A stretch of 64,000 bases of DNA from Mucilaginibacter sp. PAMB04168 (GTDB taxonomy: Bacteria > Bacteroidota > Bacteroidia > Sphingobacteriales > Sphingobacteriaceae). Below, in pieces: positions 39,070 through 48,053 of this stretch (position 1 is its first letter; each line of letters starts with the position of its first letter). The position numbers were made by a program, and so were the translations under genes. The notes beneath the pieces were generated by a model. The model ran no database searches. It was given only the letters and a program-made list of their open reading frames with translations, and had not been told where the DNA came from. Location of the stretch: assembly GCF_039634365.2 (NCBI RefSeq), contig NZ_CP155079.2, positions 4,712,001 to 4,776,000 of the forward strand, written 5' to 3'.

Positions 39070-39694
39070 TCTCCCGTACCGACTGACTTCTTGTAAATAC
39101 GTCCTTGCAAGTAAGATTCAAATCACTACCAGTTATTAGATTATCCCTTTTTCGGTAATGAAGTGCTACGCAGCCGTTTTTGAAAATCTTTGTTTCTACC
39201 AGCTCCAACTTAAAGATTTGCGGGAGGCTGCCGGCAGGGAGTAAATGCCGGCCACTACCCGCCATAATGGGGTGCACCACTAAATGAAACTCATCAATCA
39301 GGCCCGCTGCCATCAGTTCTGGCAATAGGCTTACTGTGTCAACCGAAATGGTTTTGCCGGGCTGCTGTTTCAGTTTCTGTAATTCAGCTGCCGGGTTGCT
39401 CCGGATGATGGTGGTGTTGCCTTCCACATTTTCCAGTGTCCGCGATACGACTACCTTATCAATGGCCACCAACCTTTCTGCAAAGCGGATTTCGGCGGCA
39501 GAACCGGAGCGGTCTTTGGCCACATCGGCCCAGTAGGGAAACATAAGCTGATACATCACGCGACCATAAAAGAGCAGATCTACGTCATCCATCATTGCCG
39601 CAAAATACTCCATCAACTCTTCGCTTGGTTCGCCTAAGGTGTGGTCGCAATAGCCATCCAAACTTATGTTCAATGCAAATGATACTTTCCTCAT
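39029..39694 (-). CDS. Dihydrofolate reductase-like (RibD C-terminal domain) protein
   Basis: 221 residues from ATG 39692-39694. It starts MRKVSFALNISLDGYCDH and has LLFYGRVMYQLM, IDKVVVSRTLENVEGNTTII and FHLVVHPIMAGSGRHLL, which define the DHFR/RibD_C family of NADPH-dependent reductases. The usual domain ends near ALHYRKRDN, about residue 185; some 36 residues follow that look unlike the family. This tail is next to a start-less frame and may come from a deletion or frameshift that fused the gene to decayed DNA. Confidence 0.85.
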   Translation of the reverse strand: MRKVSFALNISLDGYCDHTLGEPSEELMEYFAAMMDDVDLLFYGRVMYQLMFPYWADVAKDRSGSAAEIRFAERLVAIDKVVVSRTLENVEGNTTIIRSNPAAELQKLKQQPGKTISVDTVSLLPELMAAGLIDEFHLVVHPIMAGSGRHLLPAGSLPQIFKLELVETKIFKNGCVALHYRKRDNLITGSDLNLTCKDVFTRSQSVREISKTYHQIFLKKN

Positions 39695-39850
39695 ATTACG
39701 AAAATAAGCAATGCTCATTGATACTAGGTAGGGCTATCCGCGACAAAAGAAGGGCGTTTTAAACCAAATACATCATGGCTAAATTGGCGCTCATCTGTAC
39801 CTCCTACTATTTTACGTTTTTAGCCTTGAACAATAGCATAAACATTTATT

Positions 39851-39947
39851 TATGTCATTGCGAGGAACGAAGCAATCTCCATATGCAAAGTTATCAATCA
39901 AGCAAGCGGAGATTACTACGTCGCTGTCGCTCTTCGCAATGACATAT
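39851..39947. repeat. Dispersed palindromic repeat (TGTCATTGCGAGGA...TTCGCAATGACA)
   Basis: Inverted ends TATGTCATTGCGAG and CTTCGCAATGACATA, with inner arms GAAGCAATCTCC and GGAGATTACTACGTCGC. The element looks like the GTCATTGCGAGGAACGAAGC family that occurs many times in Bacteroidota intergenic DNA. It fills most of the gap before the GH92 gene. Confidence 0.75.
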
Positions 39948-39974
39948 TAATGGAAGCCTACTGATTACCGTTTG

Positions 39975-42278
39975 CTACTTGTGCTTGCTACTCATGTAAA
40001 ACACCAGCTCTCCCCCACTCATAATATCCGCATGCTTAATAGACAAACCAGTTAGTGGTTTACCGTTCAGCAGCACCTTTTGTACGTATACATTTTTATC
40101 ACTTTGGTTCTTAACCGTCACTGTAAACGTTTTGCCGTTTTGCAGGTTGATGGTAGCACCATTGATTGCTGGACTGCCTAAGGCATACTCATCATTACCC
40201 GGCGATACAGGGTAAAAACCCAGGTTGGTAAAGATAAACCAGGCGCTCATTTGGCCGGTATCATCGTTGCCGCCAAGGCCGTCGGGGGTGGGTTTGTACA
40301 TTTTAGGCAGTATCATGCGTACGCGCTCCTGGGTTTTCCAGGGCTGGTTGGTATAGTTGTACAAGTAGGCCACATGATGCGAGGGCTCGTTGCCGTGCAC
40401 ATAGTTGCCAATAATGCCGTCGCGGGTTATGTCTTCAGTTTCTTCAAAAAACTTATCGGGCAGGTGCATGGTAAATAGCGAGTCCAAATAGGGCACTACG
40501 CGCTTATTGCCGCCCATCAATTCAATCAGTCCTTTAGGATCATGCGGTGCAAACAGGGTATAGTTCCAGGCGTTACCTTCAATAAAGCCCTGTCCAATGG
40601 TAGTCAGCGGGTCAAACTTCGCACGGAAAGCGCCGTTCTCCAAGCGCGGGCGCATAAAGCCCGATGCCTTGTCGTAAACGTTGCGGTAGTATTGGGCGCG
40701 TTTGCTAAACTCTTCGTATAGATCCTGTTTACCTAACTTTTTGGCTAATTGAGCTATACACCAATCGTCGTAAGCATACTCCTGCGTGCTGGATACCGAG
40801 TTACCATTGCGTTCATCAGGTATATATCCTTTATCCATATAATAACCAATGCCTTCGTAATCGCGGTGACGGGCGGTAGCAACACAAGCTTCCAAGGCTT
40901 TATTTACATCAATACCAGCGGTGTTACCTTTAATAATAGCATCGGCCACAACCGATACACTGTGATAGCCCGACATGCACCAATTCTCGTTACCGGAGTT
41001 TGACCATACCGGCAGCATGTGCTCGGGGCTTTGCTCATAATGTGCCAGCATTGATTTTACCATATCGGCATTACGCTCGGGCGCTATAATATTAAACAGT
41101 GGATGCAGGGCCCGGTAGGTGTCCCATAACGAGAAGGTGGTATAGTTAGTAAAGCCGTTGGCCTTGTGCACGTTTTGGTCAATCCCTTTGTACTGCCCGT
41201 CAGTATCCATATAAATGGTCGGATTAATCAAGGTGTGGTACACTGCTGTATAAAAGTTTTCTTTAGTGGCGCGGCTGTTGCTTTGTATTACAATTTTATG
41301 CAGCTCGCTTTCCCACTGCTGCTGGGCGGCAGCTTTTACCTGTTCAAAATTCCAGCCAGGTACTTCAGTCTGCATGTTGGCCAAGGCGCCTTCCATACTA
41401 ACCGGCGATAGTGCCATTTTAATTTTCACCTTCTCGCCGGTGGTAGTTTTAAAATCGAAGTAAGCCTTTATACGCTGACCGGCAATCTCCGGAAAGTTAC
41501 GCGTTTGGTTAAATTTACCCCAAAAGCCACGATAAACCTGCCGGGTAGATTCGTTACGGAACCCGTGCGATACAAAAGGCTTGGAGAAACGCATAGCAAA
41601 ATACAATATCCGGTTTTTGGCCCAACCGTTAGTTTGGCGATAGCCGGTTATCAGCGTATCGTTTACCACATGTACATAGGTCCATACGTTTTTATCAGTG
41701 TAATTGTAAATGCCCGCAGTTAAGTCAAATACAATGTGCGCCTGGTCTGATTGCGGAAAGGTATACTGATGAAAGCCTACACGTGTACTGGCAGTCATCT
41801 CGGCTAACACATTGGGGTCGTCCAGCTTTACCTTGTAATAGCCCGCCTCGCTCACCTCATTCTGGTGCGAAAAACGCGAACGGTAGCCACTGCCGGGTTT
41901 ATCGGCTGTACCCGGGTTTAATTTTACAGCACCTACGGTTGGCATTATTAAAAAATCGCCCAAATCAGAGTGGCCGGTACCGCTGAAATGCGTGTGGCTA
42001 AAGCCGGTTATGGTTTTATCGTCATACTGATAGCCGGCACAATACTCATAAACTTTAGGGTTGTATTTACCATTCAGCTCATAGCCTACACTATCGGTCT
42101 CGGGACTTAACTGCACCATACCAAAAGGCACGGTAGCTCCCGGATAAGTGTGCCCCATACGCTGGGTGCCTATAATGGGCTTTACATAAGGCACCAGTTT
42201 TTCGGTAATTCTATTTTGAGCAGAGGTAGCCAGGCAGCTTGCTAAGAGCAGTATTACCGGCAGACAGGCTTTTTTCAC
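39975..42278 (-). CDS. Glycoside hydrolase family 92 (alpha-1,2-mannosidase-type), secreted
   Basis: 767 residues with a signal peptide (cleaved near LATSAQ). GH92 blocks are clear: VKPIIGTQRMGHTYPGATVPFGMVQLSPETD, GFSHTHFSGTGHSDLGDFLIMPT, and GGNDDTGQMSAWFIFTNLGFYPVSPG, which holds catalytic acidic residues and calcium ligands. These calcium-dependent exo-enzymes remove mannose from N-glycans, yeast mannan and similar glycans. The start codon is GTG at 42276-42278. There is no SusC/SusD pair nearby, so it is not part of a full utilisation locus within this window. Confidence 0.93.
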   Translation of the reverse strand: MKKACLPVILLLASCLATSAQNRITEKLVPYVKPIIGTQRMGHTYPGATVPFGMVQLSPETDSVGYELNGKYNPKVYEYCAGYQYDDKTITGFSHTHFSGTGHSDLGDFLIMPTVGAVKLNPGTADKPGSGYRSRFSHQNEVSEAGYYKVKLDDPNVLAEMTASTRVGFHQYTFPQSDQAHIVFDLTAGIYNYTDKNVWTYVHVVNDTLITGYRQTNGWAKNRILYFAMRFSKPFVSHGFRNESTRQVYRGFWGKFNQTRNFPEIAGQRIKAYFDFKTTTGEKVKIKMALSPVSMEGALANMQTEVPGWNFEQVKAAAQQQWESELHKIVIQSNSRATKENFYTAVYHTLINPTIYMDTDGQYKGIDQNVHKANGFTNYTTFSLWDTYRALHPLFNIIAPERNADMVKSMLAHYEQSPEHMLPVWSNSGNENWCMSGYHSVSVVADAIIKGNTAGIDVNKALEACVATARHRDYEGIGYYMDKGYIPDERNGNSVSSTQEYAYDDWCIAQLAKKLGKQDLYEEFSKRAQYYRNVYDKASGFMRPRLENGAFRAKFDPLTTIGQGFIEGNAWNYTLFAPHDPKGLIELMGGNKRVVPYLDSLFTMHLPDKFFEETEDITRDGIIGNYVHGNEPSHHVAYLYNYTNQPWKTQERVRMILPKMYKPTPDGLGGNDDTGQMSAWFIFTNLGFYPVSPGNDEYALGSPAINGATINLQNGKTFTVTVKNQSDKNVYVQKVLLNGKPLTGLSIKHADIMSGGELVFYMSSKHK

Positions 42279-42416
42279 TTTTTATATTTGAATTATTAAG
42301 TAACTGATATGAAACATATTCGCCATATTGGCATTAATGGTAAAACTTGTAACAACGGTACAGCGTTTGTAATCTAATTACCAAAGATCAACTTTAAACA
42401 AAATTTAAGACAAAAC

Positions 42417-42995
42417 ATGAAAAAATTATTTTCAGCCATCCTGTTTATTACGGTAGCCATGTCATTTAGTTCATGTGGTTATAATAGTATGGTAAAGCTT
42501 GATGAAGATACCAAGGCCAAGTGGGGAGCCGTACAAAGCCAGTACCAGCGCCGGGCCGACTTAATACCTAACCTGGTTGCAACTGTAAAAGGTGTTGCTA
42601 ATTTTGAAAAAAGCACGCTGGTTGAAGTAACTGAAGCGCGCGCTAAAGCAACATCAATACAGGTTGACCCCGATAAACTGACGCCAGAAAACGTACAGAA
42701 ATTTCAACAAGCACAAGGCCAGTTAAGTACTGCATTGGGCCGATTACTGGTTGCCTCAGAAAACTATCCTACCCTGCGTGCTAACGATAACTTTACTGCT
42801 TTACAAGGCCAGTTAGAAGGCACTGAAAACCGCATCAGCGTAGCCCGCATGGATTTTAACACATCGGTACAAGCTTACAACAGCAAGCTGCGTACTTTCC
42901 CAAATAACCTTACAGCTAAAATGTTTGGCTTTACGCCAAAAGGTTATTTTGAGGCCGAAGCCAACGCCCAAAGCGCGCCTAAGGTGCAGTTTTAA
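42417..42995 (+). CDS. lemA: LemA family lipoprotein-like protein
   Basis: 192 residues. A signal sequence ending in SSCGYNSM gives a lipobox-like Cys at residue 21. The LemA core follows: WGAVQSQYQRRADLIPNLVATVKG, a long helical region and TVQAYNxxLRTFPNN-like sequence (VQAYNSKLRTFPNNLTAKMFGF). LemA proteins are membrane-bound helical bundles of unclear function, usually beside TPM-domain genes, as here. It is first gene of the 42.4-45.3 kb run. Confidence 0.92.
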   Translation: MKKLFSAILFITVAMSFSSCGYNSMVKLDEDTKAKWGAVQSQYQRRADLIPNLVATVKGVANFEKSTLVEVTEARAKATSIQVDPDKLTPENVQKFQQAQGQLSTALGRLLVASENYPTLRANDNFTALQGQLEGTENRISVARMDFNTSVQAYNSKLRTFPNNLTAKMFGFTPKGYFEAEANAQSAPKVQF

Positions 42996-42999
42996 TTTT

Positions 43000-43109
43000 T
43001 AGTGAGTGGTTAGGTGTTGATTAGTTAAGTCATGTTTACACTCTAAACCGGATTTAATTTCGTCAATAATTAACCACTCAACTAATTAACCACTTAATTC
43101 TCACATCAT
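43000..43109. repeat. GTGAGTGG/CCACTTA inverted intergenic repeat
   Basis: The gap after lemA has GTGAGTGGTTAGG near its left end and AACCACTCAACTAATTAACCACTTAATTCTCAC near its right end, read here as imperfect inverted repeats. Similar GAGTGAGTGA sequence sits at 53850-53880 and near 63920. Confidence 0.45.
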
Positions 43110-43544
43110 ATGGCATTTAACGAGGAAGAGCAACAGCTAATAAGGCAAGCTATTGAACGTGCTGAAAAAAACACATCAGGCGAAATACGGGTGGCAGTCG
43201 AAAACACTTGCTCAGAGGATCCATTAGACCGCGCAGCCACTTACTTTTACAAGCTGGACATGGATAAAACCAAGTTACGCAATGGCGTGCTTATTTATTT
43301 AGCTGCACAAGACCATAAGTTTGCCATTATAGGCGATGGTGGTATAAACCGGGCAGTACCCGATAATTTTTGGGATGAAACCAAGGAGGCTATGCTGAAC
43401 TGTTTTAAACAAGGCAACTTGGCGCAGGGCGTCATTACCGGTATAGACAGCGCCGGCCGGCAGCTTAAACAATACTTTCCGTTTGATGAAACCGGCGATA
43501 AGAATGAGCTATCGGATGACATAGCTTTTATGGACGGCGAATAA
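43110..43544 (+). CDS. TPM-domain protein (soluble)
   Basis: 144 residues formed by one TPM (Psb32/MOLO-1-like) domain: EEEQQLIRQAIERAEKNTSGEIRVAVENTC, then GVLIYLAAQDHKFAIIGDGGIN and FWDETKEAMLNCFKQGNLAQGV. It has no signal peptide or membrane helix. TPM proteins with LemA neighbours are widespread; the function is not settled. The next gene, also TPM, begins 18 bases later. Confidence 0.85.
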   Translation: MAFNEEEQQLIRQAIERAEKNTSGEIRVAVENTCSEDPLDRAATYFYKLDMDKTKLRNGVLIYLAAQDHKFAIIGDGGINRAVPDNFWDETKEAMLNCFKQGNLAQGVITGIDSAGRQLKQYFPFDETGDKNELSDDIAFMDGE

Positions 43545-43562
43545 ATTATATTTAAACTTACG

Positions 43563-44360
43563 ATGCTTAAAAGATATTTGTTCCTGCTTTGCATAATGCT
43601 CATAAGCCTTACCGGCTTTGCGCAGCAATTGCCTGAGCGTTCAACTACGCTGGTTACCGATTACACCAACACACTTTCGGCCGATGAGAAGCAAAGGCTG
43701 GAAGATAAGCTGGTAGCTTTTAATGATTCCAGCTCCACTCAAATTGCGGTGGTGCTGATGCGCTCTGTTGGTGATTATGATATTGCCGATTATGCTGTAA
43801 AGCTGGGCAGGGCATGGGGCATTGGGCAAAAAGACAAAAACAACGGCGTTCTATTGCTGGCTGCCTTGAGTGACCGCAAGGTAACTATACAAACCGGCTA
43901 TGGTGCAGAAGGTGCCATAACCGACGCACTTACCCAGCAAATCATACAAAATGACTTAAAGCCTAACTTCAGACAGGAAAACTATTTTGCTGGTTTGGAT
44001 GCAGCTACAGATCATCTTGTACAAGCCATAAAAGGCGAGTATAAGGCAGAACCGAAAGCAAAAAAACGCAGGCAGGGTGATGGCGGTGGCAACGCTGGCA
44101 TCATTATCTTTATTGTCATTATTATTCTCTTCTTCATCTTTAGGAGCCGTGGTGGCGGCGGTGGCAATCAAGTTATAGGCAGGCGTGGTGGCGCAAGCCC
44201 GTTCTGGTGGTTTTTAGCTGGCAATATGCTGGGTGGCGGTGGCCGAAGCAGTGGCGGCTGGGGCGGTTTCTCAGGCGGTGGCAGCTCCGGCGGAGGCGGC
44301 GGATTTGGCGGTTTTGGCGGCGGTAGTTTCGGCGGTGGGGGCAGCAGCGGCAGCTGGTAA
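43563..44360 (+). CDS. TPM-domain membrane protein with glycine-rich tail (YgcG-like)
   Basis: 265 residues: signal peptide (cleaved after GFAQ), TPM domain about residues 30-155 (NNGVLLLAALSDRKVTIQTGYG), a Lys/Arg-rich segment, a membrane helix (GIIIFIVIIILFFIF), then about 65 residues that are mostly Gly and Ser with some Phe and Trp. This is the standard YgcG layout, with the TPM domain in the periplasm and a flexible Gly-rich tail. It is third in the LemA-TPM-TPM run. Confidence 0.9.
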   Translation: MLKRYLFLLCIMLISLTGFAQQLPERSTTLVTDYTNTLSADEKQRLEDKLVAFNDSSSTQIAVVLMRSVGDYDIADYAVKLGRAWGIGQKDKNNGVLLLAALSDRKVTIQTGYGAEGAITDALTQQIIQNDLKPNFRQENYFAGLDAATDHLVQAIKGEYKAEPKAKKRRQGDGGGNAGIIIFIVIIILFFIFRSRGGGGGNQVIGRRGGASPFWWFLAGNMLGGGGRSSGGWGGFSGGGSSGGGGGFGGFGGGSFGGGGSSGSW

Positions 44361-44371
44361 AATTTATTGCT

Positions 44372-44782
44372 ATGTACCGCAAAGATCATCTGCTCAAAGA
44401 GGCACAACGTATGGCGCAAATGATAGCTAAATTGCTTGGTCTTAAAAACGTGGCCGGCAAGGAGGATGAGTTTAAACAAGTGTTTGACGATACCCTGCTT
44501 AGTGATTTTGACATCAGAACAGAGGAGCTACTGGCATTAGACCTAAAGGATTTTGACCTGTGGCTTAAACGAAATAATTTTAACGCCGAGAAGCTGGACA
44601 CCTTAGCACAATTGCTTTATATGCATGCGGAACCGTTTAAGGCTGAGACACCGGTGATAGCCCAGCTTCACAAAGTACTGCTGGTATTTGAATTGCTGGA
44701 AAAAGAACATCACTGGCAATCGTTTGAAAATATAGGCAAGAGGCAAATTATTCAACAATATTTAAAACAACACAATGCCTGA
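44372..44782 (+). CDS. Uncharacterised helical cytosolic protein
   Basis: 136 residues, predicted all-helical, acidic, without signal or membrane segment. It begins MYRKDHLLKEAQRMAQMIAKLLGLKNV. I do not recognise a defined family. It begins 11 bases after the TPM gene and overlaps the Nudix gene by 8 bases, so it sits between the two in one transcript. Confidence 0.7.
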   Translation: MYRKDHLLKEAQRMAQMIAKLLGLKNVAGKEDEFKQVFDDTLLSDFDIRTEELLALDLKDFDLWLKRNNFNAEKLDTLAQLLYMHAEPFKAETPVIAQLHKVLLVFELLEKEHHWQSFENIGKRQIIQQYLKQHNA

Positions 44783-45323
44783 TTTGAAGTGGCAAGTACT
44801 ATCATCCGAATATATACATAAAGGGCCATGGGCTACCCTGCGTACCGATCAATGCCAGATGCCCGATGGACGGATTGTACCTTCTTACTACGTACTCGAA
44901 TACCCCGACTGGGCCAATGCAGTAGCCGTTACCGATGATAATAAAATTATTTTGGTACGGCAATATCGCCATGCAGCGGGCGTGGTATCGTTGGAAATTC
45001 CAGGCGGAGTAATTGAAACGGGCGAAGCGCCCGTTGATGGCATGAAACGCGAACTGCTGGAGGAAACCGGTTATGAATTTAACGACCTTGAATTGCTCTG
45101 TAAATTGCATGCCAATCCATCAACTGCTAATAACATTACGCACTGCTACCTGGCACGTGGCGGCAAGAAAACGCAAGGCCAGCATTTGGATGAGCTAGAA
45201 CAAATAATAGTAGAGGAATATACTATTGATGAAGTTAAGCAGTTACTATCCGAAAATAAAATAACCCAGGCACTTCATTGTAGTACATTGTTTTATGCCT
45301 TGATGAAGCTTGGTGCTTTATGA
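44775..45323 (+). CDS. Nudix hydrolase (ADP-ribose pyrophosphatase-like)
   Basis: 182 residues. The Nudix box GGVIETGEAPVDGMKRELLEETGYE is complete, with the REXXEE glutamates that bind magnesium. It has DDNKIILVRQYRHAAG before the box, the pattern of ADP-sugar pyrophosphatases (NudF type). It splits ADP-ribose or related dinucleotides into AMP and sugar phosphate. It ends the LemA-TPM run; translation is coupled to the preceding gene by overlap. Confidence 0.9.
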   Translation: MPDLKWQVLSSEYIHKGPWATLRTDQCQMPDGRIVPSYYVLEYPDWANAVAVTDDNKIILVRQYRHAAGVVSLEIPGGVIETGEAPVDGMKRELLEETGYEFNDLELLCKLHANPSTANNITHCYLARGGKKTQGQHLDELEQIIVEEYTIDEVKQLLSENKITQALHCSTLFYALMKLGAL

Positions 45324-45452
45324 TAACGAAAAGCCTAAGTAAATTTAACTGTTAAGCACCCCCCACAACTCTAATCCGTTTGTTTTACAAATTAATAATG
45401 CCCTATATGCGCAAGTAATGGCCTTAAGTAAGGTATTGCATTAAATAGGAAA

Positions 45453-45476
45453 AGCCCTGCACATTATGGCAGGGCT
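45453..45476 (-). terminator. Terminator of dnaA
   Basis: AGCCCTGC (45453-45460) pairs with GCAGGGCT (45469-45476), 8-base loop, followed on the minus strand by TTTTCC, 36 bases after the dnaA stop. Confidence 0.75.
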
Positions 45477-45512
45477 CCGGGTTATAATTGGTTAGTAAAC
45501 GACGTATTAGTG

Positions 45513-46940
45513 TTAAGCCATTTTCAGTTTTTTCTGAATATCGGCTACATAGCTTTTAAATTTCTTGTCGGTGTCGATTAAATCCTCAACGGTTTGACAG
45601 GCATAAATAACGGTAGAATGATCGCGGCCACCAAAGAAGTTACCGATTGATTTCAGAGAACTTTTAGTGTGTGCTTTGGCCAAGTACATGGATATCTGAC
45701 GGGCCTGCACAATCTCGCGTTTACGGGTTTGTGATTTCACCATATCAACCGGCACCTCAAAGTACTCGCAAACCAGGCTTTGTATATATTCGATAGAAAT
45801 TTCTTTAACAGAATTTTTTACAAAGTTTTTGAGCATCGCCTTAGCCAGGTTAAGGTCAATCTCCTTACGCATGAGGGTTGATTGTGCCAGTAAAGAAACC
45901 ATGGCGCCTTCCAGCTCACGAATGTTGTTATCAATATTGTGTGCAACGTACTCAATTACATCATCCGGCAACTCAATACCATCCTGATAAGTTTTATTTT
46001 TCAGAATAGCCATGCGGGTTTCCAGATCAGGCGTTTGCAAATCGGCCGATAGGCCCCATTTAAAACGTGACAACAAGCGCTCTTCTAAACCGGCCAGATC
46101 TTTAGGGGCTTTATCAGAAGTGATTATAAGCTGCCTGCCTGATTGATGCAGGTGGTTAAATATATGGAAGAAAAAATCCTGCGTTTTCTCCTTACCGGCA
46201 AAGTTGTGCACATCATCCATAATGAGCACATCAATAGCCTGGTAAAAATTAACAAAGTCGTTAATGTTATTATGCTTTAAGGCATCAACAAACTGTTGCG
46301 TAAATTTTTCGCACGATACGTACAAAACCAATTTATCAGGTAGCGTACGTTTAATTTCGTTACCTATAGCTTGTGCCAGGTGGGTTTTACCTAAGCCTAC
46401 GCCGCCATAAATCATAAGCGGGTTGAAAGAGGTACCACCAGGTTTTGCGGCTACTGCGTAACCGGCCGAACGGGCTAAACGGTTACAATCACCTTCAACA
46501 AAGTTTTCAAAGGTATAATTCTGATTAAGCTGAGGATCTACATGTAATTTTTTTAAACCAGGAATTACAAAAGGGTTTTTGATGTCCTTGTTTAAAGAAA
46601 TAGGGACCGGCATAGATTGATTCTTAGCCTCGGCACCGTTACCATTTGAAGGCATATTGGTTGTAAAAGGCTTATTGGATGATGATTGCTCTACCACTAT
46701 GTTGTACTCCAGCCGGCCATCGTCGCCCAGCTGCTTTTTAATGGTTTTACGAAGCAGACCTACGTAATGTTCTTCAAGCCATTCGTAAAAAAATAAACTT
46801 GGTACCTGTATGGTTAGCACGCTGCCATCCAACCTCAAAGCCTTGATAGGCTCGAACCAAGTCTTGAAACTTTGGGTCGGGATGTTGTCTTTAATAATCT
46901 GCAAGCAGCTATTCCAAACAGTAGTACAAGTTATTTCCAT
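45513..46940 (-). CDS. dnaA: Chromosomal replication initiator DnaA
   Basis: 475 residues in the normal size range. Domain I (1-90) begins TVWNSCLQIIKDNIPTQSFKTWFEPI. A variable linker comes next, then the AAA+ domain with Walker A GGVGLGKTHLAQ and Walker B VLIMDDVHNF. Domain IV carries the DNA-binding signature GGRDHSTVIYACQTVEDL. It unwinds oriC and loads the helicase. Its upstream 490 bases are AT-rich. No dnaN, recF or gyrB is adjacent, so the classical oriC cluster is not present here. Confidence 0.98.
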   Translation of the reverse strand: MEITCTTVWNSCLQIIKDNIPTQSFKTWFEPIKALRLDGSVLTIQVPSLFFYEWLEEHYVGLLRKTIKKQLGDDGRLEYNIVVEQSSSNKPFTTNMPSNGNGAEAKNQSMPVPISLNKDIKNPFVIPGLKKLHVDPQLNQNYTFENFVEGDCNRLARSAGYAVAAKPGGTSFNPLMIYGGVGLGKTHLAQAIGNEIKRTLPDKLVLYVSCEKFTQQFVDALKHNNINDFVNFYQAIDVLIMDDVHNFAGKEKTQDFFFHIFNHLHQSGRQLIITSDKAPKDLAGLEERLLSRFKWGLSADLQTPDLETRMAILKNKTYQDGIELPDDVIEYVAHNIDNNIRELEGAMVSLLAQSTLMRKEIDLNLAKAMLKNFVKNSVKEISIEYIQSLVCEYFEVPVDMVKSQTRKREIVQARQISMYLAKAHTKSSLKSIGNFFGGRDHSTVIYACQTVEDLIDTDKKFKSYVADIQKKLKMA

Positions 46941-47430
46941 ATAATCTTAAAGATAAAATGCTGATTTCCAACCCCAGGCTCCACTTTCATTGAGACCGCT
47001 ACGGAACACCGAATATTCGAAAAAAAAGCGGATTAAAAAATTAAATTTAAAATTTGTATTGACGCTTTTTTTATGCTATGAACAGCCACACATCACGTGT
47101 TTTCTGGCGTTTATTCATCTTTTCGAAATACGCAACTACCTCATAATTAATAAATTATAAGTTTTATTTTTTAAAACGTAAATTAAGTTTGTTCTTAAAA
47201 AGAAAACGCTAATTAGACGTTTGCGTTGCACCAGCTTAACATCAATACTCAAGCCATAAAAGCAATTTTATTACCAATTAAATGGTAAATAATTGACTTT
47301 CGGCACCATAAAATTTTCCCTTTAATAATTTTAAACTGCTGGTTAAAAGGCGACCGCCTTAAGTATACGGTTATCCATACACTGCATTGCCTGTTGAACA
47401 ATGCAGTGCAATAATGGGTACATGGCTAGT
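46941..47430. other. 490-base gene-free AT-rich region upstream of dnaA
   Basis: No convincing frame. It is very AT-rich between 47010 and 47230. One TTATCCATA (47371-47379) differs by one base from the DnaA box TTATCCACA and touches a perfect 10-bp inverted repeat CACTGCATTG / CAATGCAGTG (47380-47408). That repeat may be the 3' hairpin of the 47431-47961 gene, though no U-run follows. I saw no cluster of DnaA boxes, so an origin is not established. Confidence 0.4.
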
Positions 47431-47961
47431 TTAAAACAGCTCCTCTAAATCTTTGTGAATCATTCCGGCCGCTATCTCGTAGGGGTTATTCTCCAATTGA
47501 CTCAGGTGGGTAAGCAAAGCCCGGCTAAACTCCAAACCAGTAGCGTTTTCGGGCAAGCTGCGCAAGGTTCCGTTCAATAAACCAATGGTATCGTCTTTAA
47601 GGCGCCTAACAACCGCCCACGCCCGGCTACTTACATATACCTGCTGGGTTATGTTATGCTGGTACTCATCATTTACCTCCTGCACGGCCAGCCGCAGCAA
47701 ATCAGCAGCCGAATAAGCCGAACCGTTAAGCCGAACCAATAAGTTTGCCGGGTTAATACGCTCTACAAAAAGTACAATACGCTCATAAGCCTGCAACCTT
47801 AACGGAAGCGTTTGATTATCGGCAGCTTTTTTTAACTCCAAAACCTGCAGCCGCTGCGTTTTATCCATATAGGGCTTAAATAAGTAAAAGGCTACTAATA
47901 CTACACCCACGCCGGCAACGGTTAATTTTAAAATATCAAGCAATATATCGTACAATACCAT
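47431..47961 (-). CDS. Uncharacterised membrane-anchored protein
   Basis: 176 residues: one N-terminal membrane helix (ILKLTVAGVGVVLVAFYLF), then a cytosolic helical domain with LPLRLQAYERIVLFVERINPANLLVRL and DLEELF at the end. The pattern YERIxLFxERINP is one I associate with a conserved Bacteroidota protein of unknown function. It is divergent from the IscA-like gene and leads towards dnaA on the same strand, with 490 bases between. Confidence 0.65.
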   Translation of the reverse strand: MVLYDILLDILKLTVAGVGVVLVAFYLFKPYMDKTQRLQVLELKKAADNQTLPLRLQAYERIVLFVERINPANLLVRLNGSAYSAADLLRLAVQEVNDEYQHNITQQVYVSSRAWAVVRRLKDDTIGLLNGTLRSLPENATGLEFSRALLTHLSQLENNPYEIAAGMIHKDLEELF

Positions 47962-48025
47962 GTTTTTATTATGTTAGTGGCAGGTCATAAATAACCAGGC
48001 GGCCACAAAAATCTGCAATTTAACT

Positions 48026-48033
48026 TATATTTG
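48026..48033 (+). promoter_or_regulatory. -7 element TATATTTG upstream of the IscA-like gene
   Basis: TATATTTG matches TAnnTTTG and ends 20 bases before the start codon at 48054. No clear -33 element at 19 bases. Confidence 0.4.
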
Positions 48034-48053
48034 TATAGCTAAATTAAAATAAC

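Noticed and set aside
44168..44479. Proline-rich minus-strand frames opposite the TPM protein tail
   Set aside because: They are mirror images of the glycine-rich tail of the real gene.
47371..47379. oriC call based on TTATCCATA
   Set aside because: A single imperfect box; no dnaN/recF/gyrB neighbours and no cluster of boxes.
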